Source: Kamptonema formosum PCC 6407 (lineage in GTDB: Bacteria; Cyanobacteriota; Cyanobacteriia; Cyanobacteriales; Microcoleaceae). Taken from it: a DNA stretch of 64,000 nt. The translations under genes were made by a program, and so were the position numbers. The stretch is from positions 1,581,832 through 1,645,831 of the forward strand of contig NZ_KB235903.1 of NCBI RefSeq assembly GCF_000332155.1, written 5' to 3'. The notes below the pieces were generated by a model. It saw only the letters and a program-made list of their open reading frames with translations, made no database searches and was not told the origin of the DNA. Each line of letters starts with the position of its first letter. Within the stretch, counting starts at the first letter, position 1. Shown piece by piece: positions 54,410 through 62,955 of the stretch.

Positions 54410-55393
54410 TCAAGAAACTCCACCACTGCGAAAAACTCTACCAATTACCTCTTCAATTGGTGGATCTGTTACAGTTAAATCTATCACCTCTAACTCAGCT
54501 AAAATATTTGCCACAGTAGCCGTCAGCGCCTCCCGCCGTACCAGAAAACGCACTGACTGACCCTCCACAGATTCCACTTCTCCGTAAACAGAAGCCTGCT
54601 CTTTTGACAGCGGACTAGCTAACTCCACCTTCACCTCCCGATAAGGTGCAAATCTATCAAGTAATCCATCCAAACTGCCATCATAAACTAACATCCCTTC
54701 ATGGATTAACAAAACCCTTTTGCATAAAGCAGTAATATCAGCCATATAGTGGCTTGTCAATAACACTGTTGCTTGGTAGCGTTGATTGTAATCCCTCAAA
54801 AATTCCCGGACACTAAACTGAGCATTTACATCCAAACCTAAAGTCGGCTCATCTAAAAATAATACCTGCGGCCGATGCAGTAACGCTGCCATTAATTCAG
54901 CTTTCATCCTTTCACCCAGAGAAAGCTTTCTTACTGGCTGATTTAACTTTCCTTCCAGGGATAGCATCTCCGTTAGTTCCCCCACCCGCAGGCGATATTC
55001 TTTATCGGAGATACCGTAGACAGCGCCATTGATTTTTAGGGAGTCTAGGACGGGTAAATCCCAGATTAACTGTTGTTTTTGCCCCATTACTAAAGTGATT
55101 TGTTGCAAAAAATCAGCTTCGCGGCGGAAGGGAATGCGATCGCACACTCTTACCACTCCAGTAGAAGGATAAATTAATCCCGTCAGCATCTTCAAAGTAG
55201 TGGTTTTCCCCGCGCCGTTAGCCCCTAGAAAGCCTACTACCTCGCCAGCTTCTATTTGAAACGAAACGCCCTGAACTGCTTTGACGGTGCGATATGTGCG
55301 GCGCAGAAAGTGCCGCACTGTGCCTTTAAGTCCGGGTTCTTTAATTGCTACCGGATAAAGTTTACTCAATTCTTCAGCTACTATAATCGGCAT
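54410..55393 (-). CDS. ABC transporter ATP-binding protein
   Basis: The 327-residue ATPase has Walker A GFLGANGAGKTTTLKML, signature LSLGERMKAELMAAL, Walker B VLFLDEPTLGLD and the His switch LLTSHYMAD. The N-terminal stretch with VRHFLRRTYRTVKAVQGVSF and the C-terminal extension fit the DUF4162-like ATPases that partner ABC-2 permeases. It should power the permease encoded next in the same direction. Confidence 0.93.
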   Translation of the reverse strand: MPIIVAEELSKLYPVAIKEPGLKGTVRHFLRRTYRTVKAVQGVSFQIEAGEVVGFLGANGAGKTTTLKMLTGLIYPSTGVVRVCDRIPFRREADFLQQITLVMGQKQQLIWDLPVLDSLKINGAVYGISDKEYRLRVGELTEMLSLEGKLNQPVRKLSLGERMKAELMAALLHRPQVLFLDEPTLGLDVNAQFSVREFLRDYNQRYQATVLLTSHYMADITALCKRVLLIHEGMLVYDGSLDGLLDRFAPYREVKVELASPLSKEQASVYGEVESVEGQSVRFLVRREALTATVANILAELEVIDLTVTDPPIEEVIGRVFRSGGVS

Positions 55394-55553
55394 CAGCTTT
55401 ACTTTTACTCCCCTGCCTGTAAGATTATACCAAGTTTAAAAATTTCTGCTACAACTCTTATGTTAGTTTTCTTTCCTTCACTCACCCTGTGGTCTATATT
55501 TCTTTAAATATGGCAAGATGGATACGATCGCAAATATTAGGTAGCAGAAAATT

Positions 55554-56363
55554 ATGGTACTGACACCAGACCCTACGGATAGCTTGCGTCTGATTGGAGA
55601 TAATACTTCTGAAAATATTGCTCTGTTACCGGGAGAATTGGCTAATTTCCCAGAAGGAGTTTGGGCCCTTGGCGGTAAGGATACTGTTACAGGTTCCTCC
55701 GATGCAGAATTAATCTTTGGTAATAATGATAGTGATAGTATTTTTGGGGGTTCTGGCAATGATTCTCTCTTTGGCGGTAAGGGAAATGATGATATTTTGG
55801 GAGAAAGTGGCGATGATATTCTCACGGGTGAAAAAAATAGAGATTTTCTAGATGGAGGTAGCGGTAATGATTTGTTGCGGGGTGGGGTTGGTGTTGATTT
55901 ATTAGTGGGAGGGGAAGGTAATGATACGCTGATTGGTGACAAAGATGTTGATATCTATAAGGGAGGTTTGGGGAGCGATGTATTTGTATTTAGAGCCGAT
56001 CAATCGGGAGTAAGAGCAGTAGGAATTGAATTGCCTGATGCGGTGATTGTTGACTTCAATAAGTCTGACGATTTGATTGGACTGACGGGTGGATTTACAG
56101 GTGGTATTCTCTCGTTTCAAGAGGTCAGCTTGAGCTTCAGCGACCCCAGAATTTTACTTTTAGATCCGGGAATTATAGAGGATGGAACTAGCTTTTTGAG
56201 TAAGGGTGGAATCTCCCAGTCTGACCTCGATCCTGATGGCAATGGCCGCGTTGAAGCGACCTATATTAGCTTTGGTTTCACGAATGCTCTTTTAGGCGCA
56301 GTTTTGAATGTAAAGCCAGAAGATTTAAGCGGTCGTTTTGTTACGGTTGATTCATTATTGTAA
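55554..56363 (+). CDS. RTX-type calcium-binding repeat protein
   Basis: The N-terminal half (about residues 45-140) contains glycine/aspartate nonapeptide repeats such as GGSGNDSLFGGKGNDDILG and GGSGNDLLRGGVGVDLLVGG, which bind calcium in a beta-roll. The C-terminal half (about 145-269) carries VFVFRADQSGVRAVGIELPD and VIVDFNKSDDLIGLTGG, a pattern seen after RTX repeats in cyanobacterial secreted proteins. No signal peptide is present, as expected for type I secretion. A perfect inverted repeat follows the stop. Confidence 0.88.
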   Translation: MVLTPDPTDSLRLIGDNTSENIALLPGELANFPEGVWALGGKDTVTGSSDAELIFGNNDSDSIFGGSGNDSLFGGKGNDDILGESGDDILTGEKNRDFLDGGSGNDLLRGGVGVDLLVGGEGNDTLIGDKDVDIYKGGLGSDVFVFRADQSGVRAVGIELPDAVIVDFNKSDDLIGLTGGFTGGILSFQEVSLSFSDPRILLLDPGIIEDGTSFLSKGGISQSDLDPDGNGRVEATYISFGFTNALLGAVLNVKPEDLSGRFVTVDSLL

Positions 56364-56368
56364 ACCTT

Positions 56369-56407
56369 AGATCTACGCAGATTTGGGCAGAAGATCGGCG
56401 TAGATCT
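56369..56407. terminator. 10-base inverted repeat after the RTX gene
   Basis: AGATCTACGC (56369-56378) is perfectly inverted as GCGTAGATCT (56398-56407), only 6 bases after the stop. No T-run follows, so it may stabilise the 3' end instead of terminating. The remainder of the 56408-56751 spacer shows no gene. Confidence 0.5.
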
Positions 56408-56751
56408 GCGTCTATCTAGTGCTAAAATTTGCAAATGAATCTTCCTATCATTTGACTGGCTATGCTGTCGGCGGTCTGGTACGGAGAAAGCCAGACCCAA
56501 GGGCGGCGGTGTAGTATTTGCCTTTCTGGGGGCGATCGCTCTCGATTTTCTAAATATCTAACTTTAGATAATGCCTCCTAGCTGGCACTTTTGGGTAATA
56601 ATATGAAAAAAGTAGGTGCGATCGCAGCCCCAAAAATCACTGTTGCACTCAACACACCCTCTAACTCAGTCAATGCACTTTTTATGGATAAATTTGGCTG
56701 GACACACAACAGGAAGGCGAGCAGGGATTAAAGGGCGAAAGGAGAATATTT

Positions 56752-57609
56752 ATGCTACCAGAACAATTACAGCGAATCATCGGTTATTTTGTTGAAGAAG
56801 CCACAGAACACATTCATACTATTGAAATAGGATTCGTACATCTACAAAGCACTGTAGAAAATCCCGAAAGTATGCACCAGCTAATCCGCTGTGCTCATTC
56901 AATTAAAGGGGGAGCCGCGATGCTGGGATTTAGCAGCATTCAACGAATTGCCCACCGCTTGGAGGATTATTTCAAAACTCTCCGAGAGTGTCCCTTAAGA
57001 GTTGACAGCACACTAGAATCACTTTTGTTACAGATAGTTCATACTCTAGCAGCCCTAATGGAGCAGGTTTCTAGAGTTTTTGGCCTCAACCAAGAAGTAG
57101 GAAACCAAACGATCTGGAGATTGGAGCCTGTTTTTGAAGAACTTAACGCTCACCTGAGATTGCTGATTCCTACTCGCCTAACAATTAGAGCTACGACTGA
57201 CGATCAAGTTTACGTTTTATCGGGTTATTGTATGTCGTTAGCAAGGTTTTCTGTGGCGATCGCGGAGAGCTTTCATGTTCTCGGAGGTGTCATTAGCCGC
57301 CAAGAACAAGATCCCCTAAATCAGCGGCTAGCTATGGAGGTGCAGCTACAACCAGGTATTCGCCAAGAGACCATTCGCTCAGCCATTGAATTCGCAGGGG
57401 GTATTATTGGCACAGTCCAGACACAGCGCGGCTTTTCCCTGTTTTCAGGCCCGCAATATACTATTCAGCAAGCGCCCTTAGAACGCCCCCAAACCTGCAT
57501 CGGCTGCTACTACTATTACGGTAGGAGCGATGGCGGCTATTTGCTCAACTGTACGGTACATCCGCATGGCCCAGAAGAAGAAAACTGCCGCGATCGCGAA
57601 ACTGATTAA
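56752..57609 (+). CDS. HPt-domain protein with C-terminal Cys motif
   Basis: An N-terminal histidine phosphotransfer domain (about residues 1-105) has the phospho-accepting His in LIRCAHSIKGGAAMLGF. The middle is a domain I do not recognise. The C-terminus (about 245-285) has CIGCYYYYGRSDGGYLLNC then TVHPHGPEEENC, a CxxC...C...C arrangement seen at the ends of other cyanobacterial proteins and possibly metal-binding. It presumably relays phosphate between a hybrid kinase and a regulator encoded elsewhere. AAAGGAGAAT precedes the ATG. Confidence 0.85.
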   Translation: MLPEQLQRIIGYFVEEATEHIHTIEIGFVHLQSTVENPESMHQLIRCAHSIKGGAAMLGFSSIQRIAHRLEDYFKTLRECPLRVDSTLESLLLQIVHTLAALMEQVSRVFGLNQEVGNQTIWRLEPVFEELNAHLRLLIPTRLTIRATTDDQVYVLSGYCMSLARFSVAIAESFHVLGGVISRQEQDPLNQRLAMEVQLQPGIRQETIRSAIEFAGGIIGTVQTQRGFSLFSGPQYTIQQAPLERPQTCIGCYYYYGRSDGGYLLNCTVHPHGPEEENCRDRETD

Positions 57610-57742
57610 GTAATGGGGTTAACAGTTAATAGTTAACCGTTAACCGTTAACAAATTAAGTAATTCAGTTAACAGTTAACCATCAGCAAATTGGAAAGGAT
57701 TATGCAACTTTCTTAACGTGGTTAATCGATTTCAATTAGCTA

Positions 57743-58147
57743 TTAGCCATTACCCATTACCGATTTGATTTTTAATGCCTGCATCCTTAGCTTTCCCTTT
57801 CCTTTCTCCCTAAACACTGACAGCAAATACCCAACTAATCGGCTCATACTTGAAGAATGTACTGCCGCCCAAATATTAGTCCCCAGACAGATGCTTCCCA
57901 GCAGAAACAGGATATATGTTGGGGCCATTACTACCCCAATTGCCAGCCACGTAAAAACGTGAAGGATCATAATTAAAGCATAGAAGCTACCAACGGCTGC
58001 CCCTAACCGCACCTGAAGTTGAGAGCGTTTTAGACCTGTAAAAATAATCGTCTGCAAAGTTGCCAGCAAGTTAGCAGGTACAAGAAACGCGCAAATTTCG
58101 ATACAGTGCCTATGTGAAAAGGCAGTAACGGTATTAAAGTCAAACAT
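57743..58147 (-). CDS. Small membrane protein of unknown function
   Basis: From ATG 58147 (MFDFNTVTAFSHRHCIEICA) the protein has 134 residues with about three membrane helices: IEICAFLVPANLLATLQTII, LGAAVGSFYALIMILHVFTW and LAIGVVMAPTYILFLLGSIC. A longer start at 58225 is possible but adds a basic, less likely segment. I do not recognise a named family. The phytochrome gene lies divergent beyond a 450-base gap. Confidence 0.7.
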   Translation of the reverse strand: MFDFNTVTAFSHRHCIEICAFLVPANLLATLQTIIFTGLKRSQLQVRLGAAVGSFYALIMILHVFTWLAIGVVMAPTYILFLLGSICLGTNIWAAVHSSSMSRLVGYLLSVFREKGKGKLRMQALKIKSVMGNG

Positions 58148-58225
58148 CAGTAAAATATACAGCTTGTTGAATATACCTATCAAGCTTAGCTTAAATTTAG
58201 GCCAATAGCTTCTACCTGAGAGCAT

Positions 58226-58680
58226 AACTTTAGATTTCTTAGTGCGGGCAGCCTGTGAGATTACTATTTAACACCCTCGATCCTCTGACGATCAACTTTT
58301 TTGATCGCTAATTAAGATTTATGCTCCCGTTTAGGTAAAGCTAGTAATAATTCCGGTTTTATTGGCATAATATAAATACTTCTCCTTTAAAAAAGCGTGA
58401 AAAAGTTTACAGACAGCAGCTCAGCCATCATCAAGGCTTGCGCTCGCTTACAGATTCAGTCTGATAGCTTAACTATATAGATTATATAGCAACCGCCGTG
58501 CTGTACTAGGACGTTAATAATTACTCCAATTATTCTGGGAATTGTACTTTACTTCTGACTTCTGCTATATCATGGTGAGCTGCTAGAGAGCGTAGTATAA
58601 TTGACTATAATTATCACTACCATACTGCAACCAAGACCTGCCGAATTATCCACCATTTTTACAAAAGGAACCTTAATAAA
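58226..58680. other. Spacer before the phytochrome gene
   Basis: The gap contains TATAGCAACCGCC (58487-58499), the end of family F elements, and a possible tiny minus-strand gene at 58312-58368 (separate entry). A GAGTATAATT-like stretch near 58590-58605 could be part of the phytochrome promoter. I see no other structure. Confidence 0.45.
58312..58368 (-). CDS. Possible 18-residue peptide gene
   Basis: An ATG at 58368 preceded by AAAGGAGAAG (spacing about 10) opens MPIKPELLLALPKREHKS before a stop. It lies upstream of, and in the same direction as, the membrane protein at 58147. It may be a leader peptide or a chance reading frame; length alone cannot tell. Confidence 0.3.
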   Translation of the reverse strand: MPIKPELLLALPKREHKS

Positions 58681-61185
58681 ATGGCACAAAACAACATCGC
58701 CACAGCAGAAATTGACTTAACAAACTGCGACAAAGAACCCATTCATATATCAGGACACATTCAGCCTCACGGAGTAATGTTTGTTGTCAAAGAACCTCAG
58801 CTCAAAATTTTACAAATGAGCAACAACACCTTCGAGTTTTTTGGTCTGCACCCCAGTAGCCTTATTAACAAAGATTTGAGTACCTTATTCGACCCCATTC
58901 AGATTGAAAGTCTCAAAAGCTGCTTAATTCATGAAAATTTAAAAACAGTCAATCCTTTAAAACTAACTATAGGCACAGCCTACAACCCCCGAACCTTTGA
59001 CTGTATATTGCACAGAAACGAAGGACTTTTAATTATTGAGATAGAACCCGCAAGTTCAAAAAATAATCTTTCAGTTTTTAGCTTTTATCATTCAGTTAAA
59101 ACCACACTTTCTAAAATTCAAAGCACTGGCAACCTCCAGGATTTATGTCAAACAATAGTTGCAGAAGTGCGAAAATTTACAGGCTTTGACCGAGTAATGG
59201 TATACAAATTCGATGCTGAAGGTAATGGCTCTGTAATCGCTGAAGATAAAGAAGAAAATCTTTCTCCTTTCTTAGGTCTACGATATCCAACCTCAGACAT
59301 TCCCAAACAAGCCAGAAAATTGTACTCCGAAAACTGGCTGAGGTTAATACCAGAAATTAATTATAAACCTGTTGAACTTGTACCCAGCAACAATCCACTT
59401 ACTAATCAACCTCTCGACCTCAGCTTCAGCATTTTAAGAAGTGTCTCACCCATTCACATAGAATATCTGCAAAATATGGGCGTTGCAGCTTCTATGTCTA
59501 TATCTTTAATGAAAAAGCAGAAATTATGGGGTCTGATTGCTTGCCATCACTACGCGCCCAAATACATTCCTTATGAAGTTCGCGCCGCCTGCGAATTTAT
59601 TGGACAAGTCATGTCTTTAGAACTAGAATTTAAAGAAGGGAATGAAGACTACGACTATAGACTGCAATTAAAATCCATTCAAGCAAAGCTACTGGAAAAT
59701 ATATCTCAAGCAGAAAATTTGTCACAGGCATTAGTTAAGTCTCAGCAGAGCTTACTTGACCTCGTGAGTGCTACAGGTGCAGCAGTTTTATTTGGGGAAA
59801 ATTGCTATTTAGTAGGTCAAACCCCTGAAAAAGAGGCACTAAAACAGTTACTTGAATGGGGGCAAAAAAATCTCATAGGTGAAGTTTTTCATACAGACTC
59901 ACTCTCCAAGTTTTATGAAAATGCCGAGCAATTAAAAGACACAGCAAGCGGCTGTTTAGCAATTGCCATATCCCCCAGCCAGAAAATTTATGTTCTCTGG
60001 TTTCGTCCCGAAGTTATTCAAACCGTAAATTGGGCGGGAAACCCAAACAAACCCATAGAAATCGAGGCTAATGGCAGCATTCGCCTGTCTCCTCGGAAAT
60101 CATTCGAGTTGTGGAAAGAAACCGTAAAATACACATCTTTACCTTGGAAAGAATGTGAAATTGAGGCGGCGATAGAACTCAGAAACTCAATGATTAATAT
60201 TGTCCTGCTGCAAGCCGAAAAGCTGGCAAAATTAAATGCAGCCTTGCAGCAATCTGAACTAAGAGAACGGGAAAAATCAACTCAATTAGAAAAACTATTG
60301 CAAGAACTCCAGCGCACGCAGACTCAACTGGTTCAGACTGAAAAAATGTCTAGTTTAGGACAACTGGTAGCCGGTGTTGCCCACGAAATCAATAACCCCA
60401 TTAACTTCATCTACGGAAATATCAGCCATGCCGATGAATATACTCGCGATCTGATAGAATTAATCAATCTTTATCAACAGCATTATCCCTCGCCTGTACC
60501 AGAAATTCAAGAGGCAAGTGAAACGATGGAGATAGATTTTTTAATTACAGACTTACCTAAATTGCAAGCCTCGATGAAAATAGGTGCTGAACGTATCTGC
60601 GAAATTGTCCAATCTCTGCGAAACTTTTCCAGAATTGACGAAGCAGAAATGAAGCCAGTTGATATTCACGATGGGCTAGACAGCACTCTGCTAATTTTGA
60701 GTAACCGACTCAAACCCAAGCCAGATAGGCCAGCAATTCACCTGACTAAAGAATACGGTTCTCTCCCCTTAGTTGAGTGTTATGTAGGTCAACTCAATCA
60801 GGTATTTATGAACGTTCTAAGCAATGCAATTGATGCTCTTGAAGAGTCCTTTATCAATTATAAAACCGCACAAAATGATAAGGAGACGAAATACAAGGGG
60901 AAAATTCGGATTCGCACGGAATTTCACCCCAAGAGAGAAACCGTTAGCATCCATATTTATGACAACGGCCCTGGTATGACAGAAGAAATCCGCCAGCGGA
61001 TAACAGAGCCTTTTTTTACCACAAAACCCGTCGGCAAAGGCACAGGTATCGGCTTAGCAATAAGCTATCAAATTATCGCGGAAAAACACGGGGGAAAAAT
61101 GACGTGCATTTCCACACCGGGAGAAGGTACGGAGTTTATTATTGAGATTCCCTTGCACCAGAGTCATCATAAACCTCGTGTCTAA
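58681..61185 (+). CDS. Bacteriophytochrome-type sensor histidine kinase
   Basis: A PAS-GAF-PHY photosensor is joined to a histidine kinase. The N-terminal [17 protein letters not shown] has C16 in the place of the biliverdin-binding Cys of bacteriophytochromes. The GAF domain has [14 protein letters not shown], and [13 protein letters not shown] in place of the Cys-His of cyanobacterial Cph1. The PHY tongue motif is PRKSFELW. The kinase has the H-box [18 protein letters not shown] and [14 protein letters not shown]. It should use biliverdin and sense red/far-red light. No response regulator gene is adjacent. It is 834 residues, full length. Confidence 0.9.
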   Translation: MAQNNIATAEIDLTNCDKEPIHISGHIQPHGVMFVVKEPQLKILQMSNNTFEFFGLHPSSLINKDLSTLFDPIQIESLKSCLIHENLKTVNPLKLTIGTAYNPRTFDCILHRNEGLLIIEIEPASSKNNLSVFSFYHSVKTTLSKIQSTGNLQDLCQTIVAEVRKFTGFDRVMVYKFDAEGNGSVIAEDKEENLSPFLGLRYPTSDIPKQARKLYSENWLRLIPEINYKPVELVPSNNPLTNQPLDLSFSILRSVSPIHIEYLQNMGVAASMSISLMKKQKLWGLIACHHYAPKYIPYEVRAACEFIGQVMSLELEFKEGNEDYDYRLQLKSIQAKLLENISQAENLSQALVKSQQSLLDLVSATGAAVLFGENCYLVGQTPEKEALKQLLEWGQKNLIGEVFHTDSLSKFYENAEQLKDTASGCLAIAISPSQKIYVLWFRPEVIQTVNWAGNPNKPIEIEANGSIRLSPRKSFELWKETVKYTSLPWKECEIEAAIELRNSMINIVLLQAEKLAKLNAALQQSELREREKSTQLEKLLQELQRTQTQLVQTEKMSSLGQLVAGVAHEINNPINFIYGNISHADEYTRDLIELINLYQQHYPSPVPEIQEASETMEIDFLITDLPKLQASMKIGAERICEIVQSLRNFSRIDEAEMKPVDIHDGLDSTLLILSNRLKPKPDRPAIHLTKEYGSLPLVECYVGQLNQVFMNVLSNAIDALEESFINYKTAQNDKETKYKGKIRIRTEFHPKRETVSIHIYDNGPGMTEEIRQRITEPFFTTKPVGKGTGIGLAISYQIIAEKHGGKMTCISTPGEGTEFIIEIPLHQSHHKPRV

Positions 61186-61242
61186 TCGGCTAGATAAATC
61201 TCTTGTTCCCAAAGCTAAAAAATCAGAATTTAGCTAGAATAT

Positions 61243-61429
61243 GAGTTACGCATAGTTACACATAATTGTTGATAACCCTGCTAAGTAGGTGGACATAAAT
61301 AAAGGCTATAAAATGCACAGGTGGGCGCTCGCCGCAACCATCTTCTTCTATGAGTTACAGGTTTTTTGCGGCGAGCGCCAACCCTACGTTTAATTATGTC
61401 CGACTACTTAAGCGTGATGCGTAAGTCTT
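61243..61429. mobile_element. Nested palindromic element, family D
   Basis: Outer ends GAGTTACGCA and TGCGTAAGTCTTG are inverted. Next, AAGTAGGTGGACATAA pairs loosely with TTATGTCCGACTACTT. The core GGCGCTCGCCGCAA (61324-61337) is perfectly inverted as TTGCGGCGAGCGCC (61366-61379). It shares its terminus with families A-C but not its core. It fills most of the 61186-61501 spacer. Confidence 0.75.
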
Positions 61430-61501
61430 GTAGCATACAAAAGCCAATAAAAACGGCAATTTCATCCTTCAAAAAAGTAATAAAAAAGTCGAGTACAAAT
61501 T

Positions 61502-62920
61502 ATGACTGAAAAAAATATCGCTCAATGGGATGCTGGCAGATTTTTCAACACCTTAGTTTATTTCGGAGTCATCCCTTTTATTGGCAGTATTAATTGGCTA
61601 CAGCAACTATTTGGAGGTGAGGCCAAAACTCCCAAACAAAAATCTAAATTGATCCTTGTTGCTGGTGCGACTGGCGGTGTGGGTAAGCGAGTAGTACGCC
61701 ATTTGCTAAAGCGGGGTTATACAGTGCGAGCCCTCGTTAGAGATGCCAACAGAGGCCGTGAAATTCTAGGACCAAGTATCGAATTAGTCGAGGGAGATAT
61801 CACTCTCCCAGAGACGCTTACGCAGCAGGTAACAAGTGGTGTAGAAGCCATAATTTGTTGCACAGGTACGCGAGTCCAACCTCAAGAAGGAGATACTCCC
61901 ACCCGTGAAAAATACTATCAAGGCATCAAATTTTATATGCCAGAAGTCGTAGATGTGCCGGAAATAGTCGAATACAAAGGCATACAAAATCTAGTGCAAG
62001 CGACCCGAAATCAGTTAATAAAAGCTAGTGAAAAAATAGTCTGCGACTTCGCCCAACCCTCCCAAGATTTAAAAGAAACTTGGGGCGCATTAGATGACAT
62101 TGTAATGGGCGGCGTTAGCGAAAGTTCTATAAAGTTGATAAATAATATCGCTTTATTTAGTGGCAACGTTTCTACTGCCAACTCCGGCGGTTTTGCTTCT
62201 GTTCGCACCCGCAACTTTGACCCGCCTCTTAATTTAGCAGAGTACAGCGGCATCGAACTGCGCGTAAAAGGCGATGGTAAGCGATATAAATTCATCCTCC
62301 GCAGCGACCCGAAATGGGATGGCATTGGTTACAGCTATTCCTTTGATACTGTTTACAATATTTGGATGACAGTTTGCATTCCTTTTGATGATTTAATTCC
62401 CGTTTTTCGCGCTAAAACTGTCAAGGATGGTGAATTAATCGACCGCAGCCGCATCACTTCTGTACAATTAATGTTGAGTAAATTTGAATATGACGGCGAA
62501 CTAAATCCTAAATTCGAGCCTGGTCTTTTTCAACTAGAGTTAGAATATATAAAAGCTTACGGCGAGCAAAATTTGACTAGGTTTGTCATGGTAAGTTCCG
62601 CAGGAGTTACTCGTCCCGGACGACCGGGAATAAACTTAGAAGAAGAACCGCCAGCAGTGAGAATGAACGACCAATTAGGAGGGATTTTAACCTGGAAGTT
62701 GAAAGGTGAAGATTGCTTGCGTTCTAGTGGCATACCCTACACTATTATCAGACCTTGTGCCTTAACAGAAGAGCCAGGGGGCAAAGCTTTGATGTTCGAC
62801 CAAGGCGATAATATCAAGGGTAAAGTGAGCCGGGAAGATATCGCTGAACTCTGCGTGCAAGCCTTAGAAGAACCTAAATATTCTCGCCTTACTTTTGAAG
62901 TCAAAGAGACAGAAAGTTAA
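61502..62920 (+). CDS. NAD(P)-binding SDR fused to a CIA30 domain
   Basis: An atypical SDR of the NmrA/HSCARG-like type (about residues 48-175) has the motif VAGATGGVGKRVVRHLLKRG. It is interrupted by a CIA30 domain (about 180-365): CDFAQPSQDLKETWGALDD, IVMGGVSESSIKL and GGFASVRTRNFDPPLNL. The SDR fold then resumes with RFVMVSSAGVTRPGRPG and YTIIRPCALTEEPGG. CIA30 assists complex I assembly in mitochondria. In cyanobacteria and plants this fusion may help assemble NDH-1 or another complex, which is inference. It has 472 residues. Confidence 0.88.
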   Translation: MTEKNIAQWDAGRFFNTLVYFGVIPFIGSINWLQQLFGGEAKTPKQKSKLILVAGATGGVGKRVVRHLLKRGYTVRALVRDANRGREILGPSIELVEGDITLPETLTQQVTSGVEAIICCTGTRVQPQEGDTPTREKYYQGIKFYMPEVVDVPEIVEYKGIQNLVQATRNQLIKASEKIVCDFAQPSQDLKETWGALDDIVMGGVSESSIKLINNIALFSGNVSTANSGGFASVRTRNFDPPLNLAEYSGIELRVKGDGKRYKFILRSDPKWDGIGYSYSFDTVYNIWMTVCIPFDDLIPVFRAKTVKDGELIDRSRITSVQLMLSKFEYDGELNPKFEPGLFQLELEYIKAYGEQNLTRFVMVSSAGVTRPGRPGINLEEEPPAVRMNDQLGGILTWKLKGEDCLRSSGIPYTIIRPCALTEEPGGKALMFDQGDNIKGKVSREDIAELCVQALEEPKYSRLTFEVKETES

Positions 62921-62955
62921 TTGAAAATAGACCATTAGTCATTAATCCAAATTTC

